Shown piece by piece: positions 37,900 to 49,075 of a stretch of DNA of 64,000 nucleotides (positions are counted from its first letter, which is position 1; every line of letters starts with the position of its first letter). Source of the stretch: Pseudomonas sp. ATCC 13867 (GTDB taxonomy: Bacteria > Pseudomonadota > Gammaproteobacteria > Pseudomonadales > Pseudomonadaceae); assembly GCF_000349845.1 (NCBI RefSeq), contig NC_020829.1, forward strand, positions 1,674,001 to 1,738,000. The letters are read 5' to 3'. The translations under genes were made by a program, and so were the position numbers. The notes beneath the pieces were generated by a model that ran no database searches, was not told where the DNA came from, and was given only the letters and a program-made list of their open reading frames with translations.

Positions 37900-39822
37900 C
37901 TAGAAGGCGAGGCTGGCGCTCAGGTTGCCGGCGACGCCGTGGCTGTCCTCGCCGCTCAGGGCTTTCACCTCCGCGCCGAGGGTCAGCGCGTCCCGGGTCG
38001 CCGTCAGCTTCAATCCGGCCTTGACCAGGTGGTGGCTGTCGAAGGCCGAGACCTGCTCCACCTCGAACCCTTCCAGCGAGGCATTGCTGACGACCTGCGG
38101 ATCGTTCAGGAAGCGCTCGTAACCCAGGCTGACGCCCGGCGCCAGGGTCCAGTTGCCCAGGCTCTGGTTGGCCAGGCCGATGTCCAGGCCGAGCAGGGCG
38201 CTGTTCAGGCTGCGGTCGGTGCCGTCGACATCCAGGGCGAGGTCGCTGCCTTTTTCGTGGAAGTCGTCCAGCTTGACCCGTGCGCTGCGCAGGCCGATGG
38301 ACGGCTCCAGGTCCAGTCCGCCCGCATGCAGGCGATAGCCGAGCAGCCCGGTGGCGGCATAGAAGCTGCCGTTGCTGTCGCCCTTGGCGGTGCCCAGGCC
38401 GTTGCCCAGGTCGCGCTTGCCGTCGTAGTCGATCCAGCCGGCATCCAGGCGCAGGTCGGCGTACAGGCCCTGGCTGAGATCGTCCGGTGCCCAGCGTGCG
38501 CCCAGGGTGAGCAGCGCGAGGTCGGCATCCGCATCGGCGCCGGCGCTGCCCAGTGAGCCCCAGCTGTAGCCGGCGCCGACACGGGCGCTGAGGTTATCGC
38601 TGAAGCGGTGGGTCGCGCCGATCAGGGTGCCTTGCGCATGTTCGTTGCTGCTGGCCACGCCGTCGCGGCTGTCGGTGCCCAGATAGCTGGCCAGGGCGGT
38701 CATCCACAGGCGGGTTTCACCGTCCTTCAGCTCGCGGCCGCTGGCGTAGGGGGCGATGGCGTCGTCGATCTGCCCGGCTTCGCGCAGCAGGTAGCTGCCA
38801 GCGTCGGCATGGATCTGCCCACCGACCCGCGATTCGACCCCGCCCAGGGTGCCGGCGTCGATCGCCGATTGCAGGTAATAGTTGTAGGCGCTGTAGCGGC
38901 CTGACAGCTCGCTGTCCTGCAGGGCCGCCAGCAGCCCGGCGCCGGCGGCGGCGTTGCGCGCGAAGCCGGCCTGGCCGGGCAGGCTGTTGAAGCGTACCAG
39001 CTTGCCGCGCAGGACATAGAGGGTTTCCTGGTCGAGCCCCAGGCCCTGGGTCAGGTAATTCTCCACCGAACCATAGCTGGCCTGGAGCTGGTCCAGGCCA
39101 GCCTGCAGGTAGCTGGCCTCCACGCCCAGCAGCGGCTGGTAGATGGCGGCGAAGGTTGGCGACAGGGCGTTCAACTGCGCGAGCGTCGCGGCGGTACGCT
39201 CGGCGGTGTAGGCGTTGGTGGCCAGGTAGTCCTGCAGGATGGTCGCCGAATCCACCCCGGCGATGGATTGCAGCATGGCCGCGGTCCAGCCGGTGCGGTC
39301 CTTGCCGGCGGTGCAGTGGAACAGCGCCGCATCGTCGGCGGCCGCCAGTTCCTCGAACAGGTGGCGGTACTGCGCGCGCTGGCTGGCGTCGGTGACGAAG
39401 GCGCGGTTCATGTCCTGCATCATCTGCCGCGAGGCCGCTGCGCTGGTGAGCGAGAGGTTCACGTTGCTGGAGCCGACGATGTTGACGTTCTCGTAGACCG
39501 CGCCGGCCGGCAGGGTGTCCGGGGTGCCGGTGATTTCCGTCGGCGTGCGCAGGTCGAAGACATGACTGATGCCCAGGCCGTTCAGGGTTGCCAGGTCGGA
39601 GGCGGTCGGGGTCAGCGCGTTGGAGCGGTAGAACACGCCGCCACGCATCACGCCGTCATGGGCGGTGCCGTAGGCGCTGGTGGTACCGGCGATATCGCGG
39701 AAGTTGTCGATGCCGGTCAGGCGCGGAGTGTTCAGGATTTCTGCCTGGGCGGGAGCGGCGGCCGCGAGGGCGGCCAGCGGCAGCATCAGCAGGGAAGCGG
39801 AACGCAGCAGACGAGCGTGCAC
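37900..39822 (-). CDS. Secreted tyrosine phosphatase fused to an autotransporter barrel
   Basis: A 640-residue protein in three parts. A signal peptide ends at about residue 27 (APAQA). A protein-tyrosine-phosphatase domain of the Y_phosphatase3 type spans about 28-260, with DNFRDIAGT, the possible general acid Asp90 in FDLRTPTE, and the P-loop HCTAGKDRTGW (Cys170, Arg176). After a linker, residues about 365-640 form an autotransporter beta-barrel of alternating strands ending in the outer-membrane signal LSASLAF. It should display an active phosphatase at the cell surface or in the periplasm. The GTG start has GGAG seven bases upstream. Substrates could be phosphoproteins or phosphoinositides; none is known here. 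Confidence 0.87.
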   Translation of the reverse strand: MHARLLRSASLLMLPLAALAAAAPAQAEILNTPRLTGIDNFRDIAGTTSAYGTAHDGVMRGGVFYRSNALTPTASDLATLNGLGISHVFDLRTPTEITGTPDTLPAGAVYENVNIVGSSNVNLSLTSAAASRQMMQDMNRAFVTDASQRAQYRHLFEELAAADDAALFHCTAGKDRTGWTAAMLQSIAGVDSATILQDYLATNAYTAERTAATLAQLNALSPTFAAIYQPLLGVEASYLQAGLDQLQASYGSVENYLTQGLGLDQETLYVLRGKLVRFNSLPGQAGFARNAAAGAGLLAALQDSELSGRYSAYNYYLQSAIDAGTLGGVESRVGGQIHADAGSYLLREAGQIDDAIAPYASGRELKDGETRLWMTALASYLGTDSRDGVASSNEHAQGTLIGATHRFSDNLSARVGAGYSWGSLGSAGADADADLALLTLGARWAPDDLSQGLYADLRLDAGWIDYDGKRDLGNGLGTAKGDSNGSFYAATGLLGYRLHAGGLDLEPSIGLRSARVKLDDFHEKGSDLALDVDGTDRSLNSALLGLDIGLANQSLGNWTLAPGVSLGYERFLNDPQVVSNASLEGFEVEQVSAFDSHHLVKAGLKLTATRDALTLGAEVKALSGEDSHGVAGNLSASLAF

Positions 39823-40147
39823 GTTGTGACTCCATGTCTATGGATAGGGATTGGACGGTGGTGCCACATCCTTGACGCACCCGATGAACAGTTGGCGGCA
39901 GTTCGGTGAAGGATTGATTGCAGGGTCAGGTTCTGCGAGCGAGCGGGGGTGGAGCGTAGCCTCGGATACGCTGAACGACCTGCTGCGCGTGGGCTTGCGG
40001 GGGATTGCAGGAAATTTCCGCAGTTTCCCGCCAGTCCTTCCGATGCCTAGGACGCCTGGCTGGGGTAGCGTCGTTTTTTTGCTTTACCATGAAGGCGTTT
40101 TCCGTCGCCGCTCCCTGGCGACCCCGATGGCGATGCAGGCCCTTTCC
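39823..40147. other. Divergent control region between phosphatase-autotransporter and dinB
   Basis: About 325 bases between two divergent genes. No good LexA box (CTG-N10-CAG with A/T core) was found, so SOS control of dinB is not evident. The frame of dinB stays open through much of it, but the translated sequence is unlike any DinB. A poly-T stretch (40075-40081) and CTTTACCATG follow. Promoters could not be assigned. Confidence 0.45.
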
Positions 40148-41206
40148 GTGACACGGCAACGAAAGATCATCCACATCGATTGCGACTGCTTCTATGCCGC
40201 CATCGAAATGCGCGACGACCCAAGCCTGGTGGGCAAGCCGCTGGCCGTGGGTGGTTCGCCGGACAAGCGCGGCGTGGTCGCCACCTGCAACTACGAGGCG
40301 CGGGCCTATGGCCTGCATTCGGCGATGGCGATGCGCACGGCGGTGAAGCTGTGTCCCGACCTGACCATCGTCCGCCCGCGCATGGACGTGTACCGCGAGA
40401 CCTCCCGCGAGATCCACGCGATCTTCCGTGACTACACCGAACAGATCGAGCCGCTGTCGCTGGACGAGGCCTACCTGGACGTCAGCGACAGCGAGCGTTG
40501 TGACGGCAGCGCCACGCGCATCGCCCGGGAGATTCGCCAGCGCGTGTGGGAAACCCTGCACATCACGGTGTCGGCCGGTGTTGCGCCGAACAAGTTCATC
40601 GCCAAGATCGCCAGCGATTGGCGCAAGCCCAACGGCCTGTTCGTGGTCACGCCCGACGAGGTGGACGGATTCGTCGCGGAACTGCCGGTGAAGAAGCTGC
40701 ACGGCGTGGGCAAGGTCACCGCCGAAAAGCTGGCGCGCTTAGGGATTCGCACCTGCGCGGACCTGCGCGACTGGTCGCGCATCCAACTGGCGAAGGAATT
40801 TGGCAGCTTCGGCGAGCGCCTCTGGGGCCTGGCGCGGGGGATCGATGAGCGGCCGGTGCAGGTGGACAGCCGGCGCCAGTCGATCAGCGTGGAGAATACC
40901 TTCGACCAGGATCTGCCGGACCTGGCGGCCTGTCAGGAGGAACTGCCGTCGCTGCTGGGCGAGCTGGAGCGGCGCATGACCCGCCTGGACGCCAGCTACC
41001 GGCCGGGCAAGCCGTTCATCAAGCTGAAGTTCCACGACTTCACCCAGACCACCCTGGAGCAGGCCGGCGCGGCGCGCGACCTGGACAGTTACCGGCTATT
41101 GCTGGGGCAGGCATTCCAGCGCGGCAACAAGGCGGTGCGGCTGATCGGCGTGGGCGTGCGCCTCGTCGATCTGCGTGGGGCGCACGAGCAGCTCAGCCTG
41201 TTCTAG
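40148..41206 (+). CDS. dinB: DNA polymerase IV
   Basis: A 352-residue Y-family translesion polymerase. The catalytic metal residues are in HIDCDCFYAAIEM and in the SLDEAYLDV motif. Steric and palm features (GGSPDKRGVVATCNYEAR, SAGVAPNKFIAKIASDW) follow, and the little-finger domain ends with the beta-clamp-binding tail QLSLF. The chosen GTG gives MTRQRKIIHID, nearly the family start; ATGs at 40127 and 40133 would add seven or five residues. Confidence 0.95.
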   Translation: MTRQRKIIHIDCDCFYAAIEMRDDPSLVGKPLAVGGSPDKRGVVATCNYEARAYGLHSAMAMRTAVKLCPDLTIVRPRMDVYRETSREIHAIFRDYTEQIEPLSLDEAYLDVSDSERCDGSATRIAREIRQRVWETLHITVSAGVAPNKFIAKIASDWRKPNGLFVVTPDEVDGFVAELPVKKLHGVGKVTAEKLARLGIRTCADLRDWSRIQLAKEFGSFGERLWGLARGIDERPVQVDSRRQSISVENTFDQDLPDLAACQEELPSLLGELERRMTRLDASYRPGKPFIKLKFHDFTQTTLEQAGAARDLDSYRLLLGQAFQRGNKAVRLIGVGVRLVDLRGAHEQLSLF

Positions 41207-41224
41207 GGGATTGCTGCCGTTTCC

Positions 41225-41623
41225 TCAGCTTTCCGGCCACATGCGCATGGCGCGGCCCGAGGCCGGCCACAGGCGCAGCTCGCCCTGGTCGCTGAAGTCC
41301 CAGCGCTGGACCTCGCGGAGCATCTGCAGGAAGCGTCCTTCCTGCTCCATCAGCGCTTCGGCGCACATCTTCCGGGTGGCGCCAGGCTGGCCGAAGGTCA
41401 GCTTGTCGCCGTCCAGCGTGTAGCTGGCGAACCAGTGGTTGCAGCCGGCGCTGCCATAGGCGCGGCCCTTGCCGTCGAGGGTCAGGGTGATGTGGCTGTA
41501 GTCGATCAGGGGGCGTTCACCGACCCATTCGACGCGATAGGTCTGATCGGTTTCAGGTACCGGTTTGCTGGCGCAGCCAGCCAGGGCCAGCGCCATGCAG
41601 GCGCCGGCGAACAGGACTTTCAT
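41225..41623 (-). CDS. META-domain lipoprotein (HslJ-like)
   Basis: A 132-residue lipoprotein: signal and lipobox LALAGC with Cys17, then a META domain (ITLTLDGKGRAYGSAGCNHWFASYTLDGDKLTFGQ, which contains the typical GxxGCN turn). HslJ relatives are outer-membrane or periplasmic stress proteins linked to novobiocin resistance. AAGGAGATTGC precedes the ATG, which overlaps the TGA of the upstream gene by ATGA, indicating translational coupling. Confidence 0.85.
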   Translation of the reverse strand: MKVLFAGACMALALAGCASKPVPETDQTYRVEWVGERPLIDYSHITLTLDGKGRAYGSAGCNHWFASYTLDGDKLTFGQPGATRKMCAEALMEQEGRFLQMLREVQRWDFSDQGELRLWPASGRAMRMWPES

Positions 41624-42060
41624 GCAATCTCCTTGCTCAGGCAGTCCGGGCAGAGATGGCGAGCACCAGCCTTCGCCCAACCCAGTTCGCCGATGCGCGC
41701 TTCGGCGGCCGGTTGCTGGGCGGACTTGCCGAGGGTGGCGTCGACGGCAAATTCGAATTTCAGTGTAGCTGCGCAGCCGTCGCAGTTGACGGTCCATTCG
41801 TGGATCGCCAGCTCGCGGAACGCCGGACCGCGCGCAACCGCTGTCCACTGCCCCGGTGGGTTGATCAGGTGGCGCACCTTGTCCACCTCCAGCGTCATGC
41901 TCAGGCTATGGCTGCCCTTGAGGCTGACCAGCAGGGTGTCGCCCGTCTGGATCGAGCCGCCGATACCGGTGACCTGGTAGAGGCCCGGGGTCAGCGCGCG
42001 GCATTCGTTGAGGGTGAACTGCGGGTTGAGCAGGGTATAGCGGAAATCGTGCTGGGCCAT
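41620..42060 (-). CDS. Conserved protein with paired CxxC motifs
   Basis: A 146-residue cytoplasmic-looking protein with no signal peptide. Two Cys pairs, NCDGC near residue 96 and HLCPDC near residue 138, suggest a zinc ribbon. The N-terminal half (FTLNECRALTPGLYQVTGIGG, then GDTLLVSLKGSH) has an OB- or barrel-like pattern. I do not recognise a named family. GGAGGACTC precedes the ATG. It is the first gene of a two-gene unit with the META lipoprotein. A counterpart lies in the same place in P. aeruginosa (about PA0925, from memory). Confidence 0.75.
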   Translation of the reverse strand: MAQHDFRYTLLNPQFTLNECRALTPGLYQVTGIGGSIQTGDTLLVSLKGSHSLSMTLEVDKVRHLINPPGQWTAVARGPAFRELAIHEWTVNCDGCAATLKFEFAVDATLGKSAQQPAAEARIGELGWAKAGARHLCPDCLSKEIA

Positions 42061-42121
42061 GAGTCCTCCGGGAAAGCGCGGCATTCTAGGTGGCGGCGCG
42101 CGGGGATGCGAGTGCTGCCGG

Positions 42122-43108
42122 TTAGCTGACCTGGTTGACGGGGTTACCCGCCTGCCAGGCGCCGATGTTGGCCAGGGTGGTTTCGGCGATGGCGGCCAGC
42201 GCCTCGCGGGTCAGGAATGCCTGGTGGGCGGTGATGATGACGTTGGGGAAGGTCAGCAGGCGCGCCAGGACGTCATCCTGTAGCGGCAGGTCGGAGCGGT
42301 CGGCGAAGAAGATTTCGGCTTCTTCTTCATAGACGTCCAGGCCCAGGTAGCCGAGCTGGCCGCTCTTGAGCGCCTCGATCAGCGCCGGGGTGTCCACCAG
42401 CGCGCCGCGCCCGGTGTTGATCAGCATGGCGCCGCGTTTCATCTGTTGCAGGCTGCGAGGGTTGATCAGGTGCCGGGTGGCGTCGTTGAGCGGACAGTGC
42501 AGGCTGAGGATGTCGGACTGGGCGAGCAGTTCGTCCAGTTCGACGAAACGGCCGCCCAGGGCTTCGATGGCGCGGTTGGGGTAGGGGTCGTAGGCGAGGA
42601 TGTGGCAGCCGAAGCCGCTCATGATGCGGGCGAAGACTTCGCCGATCTGGCCGCTGCCGATGACGCCGACCGTGCGCCCGTGCAGGTCGAAGCCGGTCAG
42701 TCCGTGTAGCGAGAAGTCGCCATCGCGGGTGCGGTTGTAGGCGCGGTGCAGGTGCCGACAGAGCGCCAGGACCAATCCCACGGCATGTTCGGCCACGGCA
42801 TGGGGCGAATAGGCCGGAACCCGCACCACGGAAAGCCCCAGGGCGTGGGCGGCCTTGAGGTCGACATGGTTGTAGCCGGCCGAGCGCAGGGCGATCAGGC
42901 GCGTGCCGCCGGCGGCCAACTGTTCCAGTACCGGTCGCGACAGCTCGTCGTTGACGAAGGGGCAGACCACGTCGAAGTCCCTGGCCAGGGCCACGGTGTC
43001 CAGGCGCAACTGCGCCTGCTGGAAGTGCAGTTCGAAGCCGTGGCTGTGGTTGGCGGCGAGGAAGCTGTCGTGGTCGTAGGGCTGGTTGCTGAACAGGATG
43101 ATGCGCAT
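42122..43108 (-). CDS. ldhA: Fermentative D-lactate dehydrogenase
   Basis: A 328-residue NAD-dependent D-2-hydroxyacid dehydrogenase that reduces pyruvate to D-lactate. The substrate Arg is in LRSAGYNHVDL, the NAD-binding motif is GVIGSGQIGEVFARI, NTGRGALVDT follows, and the catalytic His is in IITAHQAFLT. P. aeruginosa LdhA is the anaerobic fermentation and micro-aerobic biofilm enzyme. The ATG is 12 bases after the gacS stop, so it may be co-transcribed from the gacS promoter. Confidence 0.93.
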   Translation of the reverse strand: MRIILFSNQPYDHDSFLAANHSHGFELHFQQAQLRLDTVALARDFDVVCPFVNDELSRPVLEQLAAGGTRLIALRSAGYNHVDLKAAHALGLSVVRVPAYSPHAVAEHAVGLVLALCRHLHRAYNRTRDGDFSLHGLTGFDLHGRTVGVIGSGQIGEVFARIMSGFGCHILAYDPYPNRAIEALGGRFVELDELLAQSDILSLHCPLNDATRHLINPRSLQQMKRGAMLINTGRGALVDTPALIEALKSGQLGYLGLDVYEEEAEIFFADRSDLPLQDDVLARLLTFPNVIITAHQAFLTREALAAIAETTLANIGAWQAGNPVNQVS

Positions 43109-43120
43109 CGTCTCGCGGTC

Positions 43121-45901
<2,781 letters not shown>

Positions 45902-46007
45902 GCGATTCCTCCGGTGCGGTTTTCCCCCGGCAGTGTAGCGGTTCGGACCTTCGGACGGAGCCTTTGCCTTGCCGAGATCGCGCGGAATCGGGAATACTGG
46001 GCGCAAT

Positions 46008-46022
46008 TGCTAATCACTCTTA
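46008..46022. promoter_or_regulatory. Possible Fur box before the pirR-like gene
   Basis: TGCTAATCACTCTTA matches the 15-base Fur core TGATAATNATTATCA at ten of fourteen informative positions. It overlaps the probable start region of a promoter with -35 TTGCCG (45970 region) and -10 AATACT. The match is partial. Confidence 0.35.
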
Positions 46023-46028
46023 TTCAAT

Positions 46029-46736
46029 ATGAACGCATTTTCTTCCTCGGGCCTGCGCCTGCTGACCATCGAGGACGATCCAACCCTGGGCGCGCACCTG
46101 TCTTCCCATCTGAGCGAGCGCGGCTTCGCCGTCACCTGGTGCCAGGATGGCGATGCCGGCCTGGCCGAGGCGCGCGGTGGCGATTACGACCTGGTGCTGA
46201 TGGACATCATGCTACCGGGCATCGGCGGCCTGGACATTCTGCGCACGTTGCGCCGCGAGCGTTCGGTGCCGGTGATCCTGATGTCCGCCCTGGGCGCCGA
46301 GCAGGACCGCATCGCCGGTTTCTCCCAGGGCGCCGATGACTATCTGCCCAAGCCCTTCAGCCTGGTCGAGCTGAGCGTACGGGTCGATGCCGTGCTGCGT
46401 CGCGTGGCGCTGGAGCGCGGCTTGCAGGCGCCGACGGGCGGCGACGGTTTGCTGCTGGATGGCGAGAAGGTCGACGCCAGCCTCGACGGCCGCTGGGCGG
46501 GGCTGACCGCCACCGAGTTCCGCCTGCTGGAGACCTTCCTCGGCAGCCAGGGCGAGACGCTGAGCAAGGCCTTCCTTTATCAGCATGTCCTGCACCGCGC
46601 CTACACCACCCACGATCGCGCCCTGGACATGCATGTCAGCCATCTGCGCCGCAAGTTGCAGGGCATCGGCTATCTGCGCCACCAGTTGCACACGGTGTGG
46701 GGCAAGGGCTACGTGTTCAGCGATGGCGATGGCTGA
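46029..46736 (+). CDS. pirR: OmpR-family response regulator, PirR-like
   Basis: A 235-residue OmpR-type regulator. The receiver has Asp16-Asp17, phosphoacceptor Asp59 (LVLMDIMLPG) and the Lys in DDYLPKPF. The C-terminal winged helix reads LTATEFRLLETFLGSQGETLS onwards, with DRALDMHVSHLRRKL. It sits between gacS and cysM, the position of P. aeruginosa pirR, and resembles PfeR-type siderophore regulators. No clear ribosome site precedes the ATG. The kinase gene overlaps its last 14 bases. Confidence 0.8.
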   Translation: MNAFSSSGLRLLTIEDDPTLGAHLSSHLSERGFAVTWCQDGDAGLAEARGGDYDLVLMDIMLPGIGGLDILRTLRRERSVPVILMSALGAEQDRIAGFSQGADDYLPKPFSLVELSVRVDAVLRRVALERGLQAPTGGDGLLLDGEKVDASLDGRWAGLTATEFRLLETFLGSQGETLSKAFLYQHVLHRAYTTHDRALDMHVSHLRRKLQGIGYLRHQLHTVWGKGYVFSDGDG

Positions 46737-48105
46737 GGTGCCCGGGCGTCATTCGCTGTTCTGGAAACTGGCGGTCGCGCTGGTGGCGTTCTGCTTGCTG
46801 CTGATCTGGCTGTCCTGGTCCTGGGGCAAGCAGGTCGAGCGCCAGGGCTATTACCTGTCCGCCGAAGCCCGGCAAGTCCTGGGCGGCTACGCCCGCGAAG
46901 CGGAGCAGGCCTGGCGCTCCGGCGGTGCGACGGGGGTCGATGCCTGGCTGGCGCGGATGCGTCAGCGCGAGGCGGGCTGGATGACGGTGGTGGACGGTCG
47001 GTTGCAGGCCCTGGGCAGTGTCCCGTTGAGCGAGGAGGAAATCGCGCACCTGACCTTCCAGCGAGGCCTGGACTGGCCGGCGAGCTCGCGTTCGGCGCAC
47101 CTGCCCTACATCGGCATTCCGTTCCCCGGTGGGCCGAGCGCCGGCCGCCTGGTACTGCAACTGCCGGCCCGCTACCTGCCCGGCGGTTTCACGCTCATCC
47201 GCCAGTCGGTGACCCACGGCCTGGTGCCGGCCGTGCTGGCGCTGCTGCTGTGCGTCCTGCTCTACCGGCACCTGGTGCGCCCACTGGGGCGGCTACGCGA
47301 GCACGCCAATGCCTTGCAGGCCGACGATCTGGGATCGGTGGCCGATCCTGGGCTCAGTGCGCGCCACGATGAGCTGGGCGAACTGGGCCGCGCGCTGGAC
47401 CACATGGCCGAACGCCTGCGCGGGTATGTGGGGTTCCAGCGCCAGTTGTTGCGCGACCTGTCCCACGAACTGCGCACGCCGCTCAGCCGCCTGCGCGTGG
47501 CGGTCGACAGCCCGATCGGCGAGGCGGCGCTGCGCCAGCGGGTCGAGCGCGAGGTGGAGGTGATGCAGCGCCTGGTCGCCGATACCCTGGAGCTGGCCTG
47601 GCTGGACACCGAGCGGCCGCGCCTGGAGCGGGAGGACATCGACCTGCAACCGCTCTGGGAACTGCTGGTGGAGGACGCGCGGTTCGAAGCCGGCTGGGCG
47701 CCGGAACGCTTCCTTTACCAGGTGCCGGCGGGGTGTCGTGTCCGGGGTCATCTCAACGGCCTGGCGCAGGCGCTTGAAAACCTGCTGCGCAATTCCATAC
47801 GTCACTCGCCGGAGAGTGGCTGCATTCGCCTGGGCGGCCAACGGGAGGGGGCGGGCTGGCATCTCTGGCTGGAAGACGACGGCCCCGGCGTGCCCGAGGC
47901 CGACCTCGAGCGCATCTTCCTGCCGTTCACCCGGTTGTCCGCCGCGCGCAGCGACGAAGGCTTCGGCCTGGGCCTGAGCATCGCCCGCAGCTCGCTGCGC
48001 ATGCAGGGCGGGGAACTCTGGGCGGACCGCGGGACGGCGGGGTTGCGCGTGCACCTGCGGTTGCCCGCGGCGGACGGTTCTGAGCATTTGCACACGGCTT
48101 GTTAG
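46723..48105 (+). CDS. pirS: Sensor histidine kinase, PirS-like
   Basis: A 460-residue kinase. There are two membrane spans (about 13-32 and 162-180) with a periplasmic sensor of about 130 residues, then HAMP, the phosphoacceptor motif LSHELRTPLSRLR, the N box LENLLRNSIRHSPESG and the G boxes DDGPGVP and EGFGLGLSIA. It overlaps the response regulator, indicating coupling. ATGs at 46723 and 46729 are both possible starts. In P. aeruginosa the enterobactin receptor gene pirA follows; here cysM follows directly. Confidence 0.82.
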   Translation: MAMAEVPGRHSLFWKLAVALVAFCLLLIWLSWSWGKQVERQGYYLSAEARQVLGGYAREAEQAWRSGGATGVDAWLARMRQREAGWMTVVDGRLQALGSVPLSEEEIAHLTFQRGLDWPASSRSAHLPYIGIPFPGGPSAGRLVLQLPARYLPGGFTLIRQSVTHGLVPAVLALLLCVLLYRHLVRPLGRLREHANALQADDLGSVADPGLSARHDELGELGRALDHMAERLRGYVGFQRQLLRDLSHELRTPLSRLRVAVDSPIGEAALRQRVEREVEVMQRLVADTLELAWLDTERPRLEREDIDLQPLWELLVEDARFEAGWAPERFLYQVPAGCRVRGHLNGLAQALENLLRNSIRHSPESGCIRLGGQREGAGWHLWLEDDGPGVPEADLERIFLPFTRLSAARSDEGFGLGLSIARSSLRMQGGELWADRGTAGLRVHLRLPAADGSEHLHTAC

Positions 48106-48174
48106 GAAACTTCGTATGGCGAGCGACAGTTTGCCGTTATCATAGGTGGCCTGGTTTCAGATCCGAGTACCTCC

Positions 48175-49074
48175 ATGACCGTGCAGTATCTGACTATCGC
48201 CGATTGCGTCGGCAATACCCCGCTGGTGCGTCTGCAACGCTTGCCCGGGAATACTTCCAATACGCTGCTGGTGAAACTCGAGGGTAACAACCCCGCGGGT
48301 TCGGTGAAGGATCGCCCGGCGCTGTCGATGATCACCCGAGCCGAGCTGCGCGGTGACATCAAGCCCGGCGACACGCTGATCGAAGCCACCTCCGGCAACA
48401 CCGGCATCGCCCTGGCGATGGCGGCGGCGATCAAGGGCTACCGCATGATCCTGATCATGCCGGACAACTCCACCGCCGAGCGCAAGGCCGCCATGACCGC
48501 CTACGGCGCCGAACTGATCCTGGTGACCAAGGAGCAGGGCATGGAAGGCGCCCGCGACCTCGCCGACCAGATGGCGCGCGAAGGCCGGGGCAAGGTGCTC
48601 GACCAGTTCGCCAACGGCGACAACCCGGTGGCCCACTACGATTCCACCGGCCCGGAAATCTGGCAGCAGACCGGCGGTGAGATCACCCATTTCGTCAGCT
48701 CCATGGGCACCACCGGCACCATCATGGGCGTGTCGCGCTACCTCAAGGAGCAGAACCCCAAGGTGCAGATCGTCGGTCTGCAGCCGATGGAAGGTTCGGC
48801 CATCCCCGGCATCCGCCGCTGGCCGCAGGAATACCTGCCGAAGATCTTCGACGCCACCCGCGTCGACCGCGTGGTCGACATGCAGCAGGGCGAGGCCGAG
48901 GACGTGATGCGTCGTCTGGCCCGCGAAGAGGGCATCTTCTGCGGCGTGTCCTCCGGTGGCGCGGTGGCAGCCATGTTGCGCCTGTCCCGCGAGCTGGAAA
49001 ACGCGACCCTGGTGGCGATCATCTGCGACCGTGGCGACCGTTATCTGTCCTCGGGCGTGTTCGACCCCAACTGA
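48175..49074 (+). CDS. cysM: Cysteine synthase B
   Basis: A 299-residue PLP enzyme making cysteine (or S-sulfocysteine) from O-acetylserine and sulfide (or thiosulfate). The PLP lysine is in [13 protein letters not shown], the asparagine loop is [16 protein letters not shown], and the phosphate-binding loop is [11 protein letters not shown]. The length and the RRWPQEYLP segment favour CysM over CysK. rlmD starts two bases after the stop, implying co-transcription. Confidence 0.95.
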   Translation: MTVQYLTIADCVGNTPLVRLQRLPGNTSNTLLVKLEGNNPAGSVKDRPALSMITRAELRGDIKPGDTLIEATSGNTGIALAMAAAIKGYRMILIMPDNSTAERKAAMTAYGAELILVTKEQGMEGARDLADQMAREGRGKVLDQFANGDNPVAHYDSTGPEIWQQTGGEITHFVSSMGTTGTIMGVSRYLKEQNPKVQIVGLQPMEGSAIPGIRRWPQEYLPKIFDATRVDRVVDMQQGEAEDVMRRLAREEGIFCGVSSGGAVAAMLRLSRELENATLVAIICDRGDRYLSSGVFDPN

Positions 49075-49075
49075 C

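Noticed and set aside
39823..40147. LexA box for dinB
   Set aside because: No CTG-N10-CAG with an A/T-rich core found in the region, unlike the clear one before recA.
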